Of a stretch of 64,000 nucleotides of DNA, positions 61,497 through 64,000 are shown one piece after another (position 1 is the first letter of the stretch; each line of letters begins with the position of its first letter). Source of the stretch: Hymenobacter tibetensis (lineage in GTDB: Bacteria; Bacteroidota; Bacteroidia; Cytophagales; Hymenobacteraceae); contig NZ_CP094669.1 in assembly GCF_022827545.1 (NCBI RefSeq), forward strand, positions 1,082,001 to 1,146,000. The letters are read 5' to 3'. Under the pieces are notes generated by a model. It searched no databases. It was not told the origin of the DNA and was given only the letters and a program-made list of their open reading frames with translations. A program made the position numbers and the translations under genes.

Positions 61497-62555
61497 ATGA
61501 ACATTCTCTATGGAGTGCCAGGCGAAGGCATGGGGCACGCCACCCGAAGCAAAGTGGTGATCCAGCACTTGCTCGAAGCCGGGCATGAAGTACAAGTAGT
61601 GAGCAGTTCCCGGGCCTACCAACTGCTGGCCCGCACGTTTCCGGGGCGCGTACACGAAATCCGTGGGTTCCACCTGGCTTACAGAAGCCTAACCGTATCC
61701 AAGCTGCGCACGGCGGCCCTCACGCTGCGTACCGCCCCCGACAACCTGCTGATCAACTTCAATAAGTACCGGGAAGTTCTCCGCAACAGGCAGTTTGATG
61801 TGGTGATATCCGATTTCGAGTCGTTTAGCTACTTGTATGCCAAGCGGAAGCGGCTGCCCGTTATCAGCATCGACAACATGCAGATCATTAGCCGCGCGCG
61901 GCTGGATGTGGCTGTGCCCGCCACGGAGCGCGACAACCTGGAAATAGCGCGCCAGATCGTACGGGCCAAACTGCCGCGTAGTCAGCACTACTTCGTAAGT
62001 ACGTTTTTCCCGCTGCCCGTCATCAAGCCTGATACCACGCTGGTGCCCCCCATCATTCGCCCCGAAATAGTGGCGGCCCAGCCTACCACGGGCACCCACG
62101 TGCTGGTGTACCAGTCGGCTACTACGCAAGGCAACCTAGTGCCGCTGCTGCAAGGGTTGCCGAGCCAGGAGTTTCGGGTGTACGGCTTCAACAAAGAGGA
62201 AAGCCATGGCAACGTGCATCTCAAAGCGTTCAGCGAGCAAGGCTTTATCGATGATTTGGCGGCGGCCCGCGCCATTATTACCAACGGTGGCTTTTCGCTG
62301 ATCAGCGAAGCCGTGTATTTGCGCAAGCCCATTTGCGCCATTCCTATTCCGGCGCAGTTCGAGCAGTTTCTCAACGCTGCCGAAGTAGACAAACTTGGCT
62401 ACGGGCGTCACTTCGAGCGCCTGACTGCCGACAACATCAAGGCGTTTCTCTACGACCTGAGCGGCTTTGAGGCGGCCTTAGCAAGCTACAGTCAGGACGG
62501 TAACAACGAGCTATTCCGTGAACTGGACAACGCCTTGGCAGGCTTACAGAACTAA
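61497..62555 (+). CDS. MJ1255/VC2487-family glycosyltransferase
   Basis: The 352-residue GT-B protein begins MNILYGVPGEGMGHATRSKV, the family's donor-domain start. It has DVVISDFESFSYLYAKRKRL and the nucleotide-sugar segment ARAIITNGGFSLISEAVYLR followed by KPICAIPIPAQFEQFLNAAE, as in UDP-glycosyltransferases. The start at 61497 matches the family's usual N-terminus; the longer frame to 61416 is rejected. The acceptor is unknown. Confidence 0.88.
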   Translation: MNILYGVPGEGMGHATRSKVVIQHLLEAGHEVQVVSSSRAYQLLARTFPGRVHEIRGFHLAYRSLTVSKLRTAALTLRTAPDNLLINFNKYREVLRNRQFDVVISDFESFSYLYAKRKRLPVISIDNMQIISRARLDVAVPATERDNLEIARQIVRAKLPRSQHYFVSTFFPLPVIKPDTTLVPPIIRPEIVAAQPTTGTHVLVYQSATTQGNLVPLLQGLPSQEFRVYGFNKEESHGNVHLKAFSEQGFIDDLAAARAIITNGGFSLISEAVYLRKPICAIPIPAQFEQFLNAAEVDKLGYGRHFERLTADNIKAFLYDLSGFEAALASYSQDGNNELFRELDNALAGLQN

Positions 62556-62573
62556 GCTGCCACCATACAATAG

Positions 62574-62606
62574 CAAAGGCCCGATGAGCTATTCATCGGG
62601 CCTTTG
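62574..62606. terminator. Bidirectional terminator-like hairpin
   Basis: CAAAGGCCCGATGA pairs with TCATCGGGCCTTTG between convergent genes, with T/A-rich flanks. Confidence 0.8.
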
Positions 62607-62626
62607 TTGTTTTGTTGCTGCTGCAT

Positions 62627-64000
62627 TTATTTGGTGCGCATCTGGTCTAGGAGCAGGTAGCGCGCTCGGTTTTGCTCGGGTTCGGCGCGGGTCGTGACAT
62701 CGAGGCGCATCACTTGCACGCCGGTGCCGCCGTTGGCGGCGGGCCACTGGGGCAAACCGGAGCTGTTAGGGTTTCCGGTTTTTATGAAATTGGCAAAATA
62801 GGCCTGCATCGTTTCCGACACCTTGTAGTCGTCGGGAGTCCAGGCATATACCTTGTTAGTGGGCAAATTACCCAAGGCGTACTCAATTTCCGCCGAGTGT
62901 ACCGCCCCGCGGGCCGGTGGCGCTTTCGGAGCGGCCGGATCAGTTGCTTTCACTACTCCACCAGCTAGGCCAGCCGTGGCGTTGCCCATTTCGGGGGTCA
63001 TGGCGGGGCGAGGGCGAGCGTAGAGGTAGCGGTACACGGGTTTGCCGCCGGTTTGCCCGTGCAGGTCGGCCCATTTCCAAGTGCCGTAGGCAATGAACCG
63101 GTCACCGGCTAAGTCCGTGGCCGATTGTTCGGCTTCTGCTTCGGTAGTGGCCGGATACACCTTTAGTACTTCGCTGGCTCGCTCGCTGTACAGTTTCTGC
63201 ACGGCTTGCGTGAAGGTTTCAGGAGTTGGTTTGTCTTTGCCTAGCAGTGCCCCGGCGTTCATTTCCTGCGAGTTCCAGCCTACCAGCAGCGGCACGTGTG
63301 CCTGCTGACCAGTAGCATAAATTTCGGCCGGGGCCTTCGGGAAGAAATATCCATCTGTAATTGCTGAAAAGCGGCCGGCCCCTGGTTGGTTGCTGGCTTC
63401 GAGCACCTGCGTAGCGGGAAGTGCCCGGAGTGCGGCCAGCGAATTCGCTCCCAAGAGAGTCGCAAACTTGACGCCGTTCTGCTCGGCCTCGCTGAGAGTA
63501 GGAGGTGCCTGGAACGACAGCAACGACCCACTTTCGCCGATTGCGCCGGCAATCAACTCTTTGGAAAGCGGGGAGGCCATTTGGGCGCTAACCGAAAAGG
63601 ATCCCGCCGACTCCCCCGCAATAGTTACTTTCTTGGGGTCGCCGCCGAAGGCCGCAATGTTTTGCTGCACCCACCGCAGCGCCGCGCTCTGGTCTAGCAG
63701 ACCGTAATTGCCGGAAGCGTGCTGCGGCGACTCTTTGGTGAGTTCGGGGTGGGCCATAAAGCCGAAAGCGCCGAGCCGATAGTTCACCGTTACGGCCACT
63801 ATGCCACGGCGAGCCATGCTTTCCCCGTCGTAGCGGGGCTCTGAGCCGTCGCCGGCCACGAAGCCGCCCCCGTAAAAATACACCAGTACCGGTAGGCGCT
63901 CCTTGTTGGTTTTGGCGGGCGTCCACACGTTCAGGTACAAACAGTCTTCGCTCACACCGTTGGAGCGAAAGTTCATGTCGCCGAACAGCGGTAGCTGCAT
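62627..64000 (-). CDS. Type B carboxylesterase, 5' partial
   Basis: The frame is open to the window's right edge, so the true start is beyond 64000. At least 457 residues are visible. Landmarks are SEDCLYLNVWTPAKTNKERL, the oxyanion YFYGGGFVAGDG, and the serine elbow AGESAGSFSVSAQMASP. A long Pro/Ala-rich loop (DPAAPKAPPARGAVHSAEIE) precedes the region expected to hold the histidine. The family hydrolyses carboxylic esters; many are exported. The first residues and any signal peptide are missing. Confidence 0.9.
   Translation of the reverse strand: MQLPLFGDMNFRSNGVSEDCLYLNVWTPAKTNKERLPVLVYFYGGGFVAGDGSEPRYDGESMARRGIVAVTVNYRLGAFGFMAHPELTKESPQHASGNYGLLDQSAALRWVQQNIAAFGGDPKKVTIAGESAGSFSVSAQMASPLSKELIAGAIGESGSLLSFQAPPTLSEAEQNGVKFATLLGANSLAALRALPATQVLEASNQPGAGRFSAITDGYFFPKAPAEIYATGQQAHVPLLVGWNSQEMNAGALLGKDKPTPETFTQAVQKLYSERASEVLKVYPATTEAEAEQSATDLAGDRFIAYGTWKWADLHGQTGGKPVYRYLYARPRPAMTPEMGNATAGLAGGVVKATDPAAPKAPPARGAVHSAEIEYALGNLPTNKVYAWTPDDYKVSETMQAYFANFIKTGNPNSSGLPQWPAANGGTGVQVMRLDVTTRAEPEQNRARYLLLDQMRTK

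Noticed and set aside
1..64000. CRISPR array, tRNA, rRNA, insertion sequence or prophage
   Set aside because: No repeated spacer pattern, tRNA-like or rRNA sequence, transposase, integrase or phage structural gene was seen.

Overview
The window looks like a chromosomal segment of a Hymenobacter-like bacterium (Bacteroidota, Cytophagales). Supporting evidence is: two secreted proteins with type IX secretion (T9SS) C-terminal sorting domains; nine copies of the Bacteroidota -7 promoter element TAnnTTTG placed just before genes; no obvious Shine-Dalgarno sequences; an IPExxxVDY-family gene beside pyk/acpP/fabF/rnc; DUF3857 proteins; and a Bacteroidota-type TssD (Hcp). Base composition is moderately GC-rich, except for an AT-rich membrane glycosyltransferase cut by the left edge. 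No rRNA, tRNA, CRISPR array, transposase or prophage was seen.

Layout. 0-5 kb: surface glycan genes (a partial GT-C membrane protein, a ThuA-domain protein, and a PglE/PglD/PglC-like set on the minus strand). 5-14 kb: housekeeping (ispE, an EamA exporter, an LptF/LptG permease, tgt, a GT2 glycosyltransferase, an ECF sigma factor, rsmG, a YheT-like hydrolase). 14-24 kb: core genes (rpsT, pyk, IPExxxVDY, acpP-fabF-rnc, nadE, an ECF sigma factor with a likely anti-sigma partner, lgt). 24-27.5 kb: a lipoprotein, yidD and an S46 dipeptidyl-peptidase. 27.6-30 kb: an accessory islet with a TssD-Ntox15 DNase-type type VI effector, a Tdi1-like immunity gene and a 3' remnant of a second tssD-type gene. 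30-39 kb: an outer-membrane protein pair (one with a helix-hairpin-helix segment) and two large T9SS cargo proteins, one a metzincin-type metalloprotease. 39-48.5 kb: an SDR oxidoreductase, three DUF3857/transglutaminase-like paralogues and an MFS transporter. 48.6-64 kb: catalase, a CmoA-like synthase coupled to a membrane methyltransferase, a NERD-like coiled-coil membrane protein, a thioredoxin-fold protein, an ABC exporter, several envelope lipoproteins, an MJ1255-type glycosyltransferase and a carboxylesterase cut by the right edge.

How it fits together. The most distinctive item is the effector-immunity islet. A tube protein fused to a nuclease toxin sits beside its antidote, far from any type VI structural gene in view, with a leftover fragment that indicates cassette turnover. 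Second is the cmoA-like gene that abuts a membrane methyltransferase gene without a cmoB in view. Third is the DUF3857 trio, in which only one member keeps the transglutaminase cysteine. Many intergenic gaps carry long hairpins. Some are clear terminators, while others look like dispersed REP/MITE-type palindromes.
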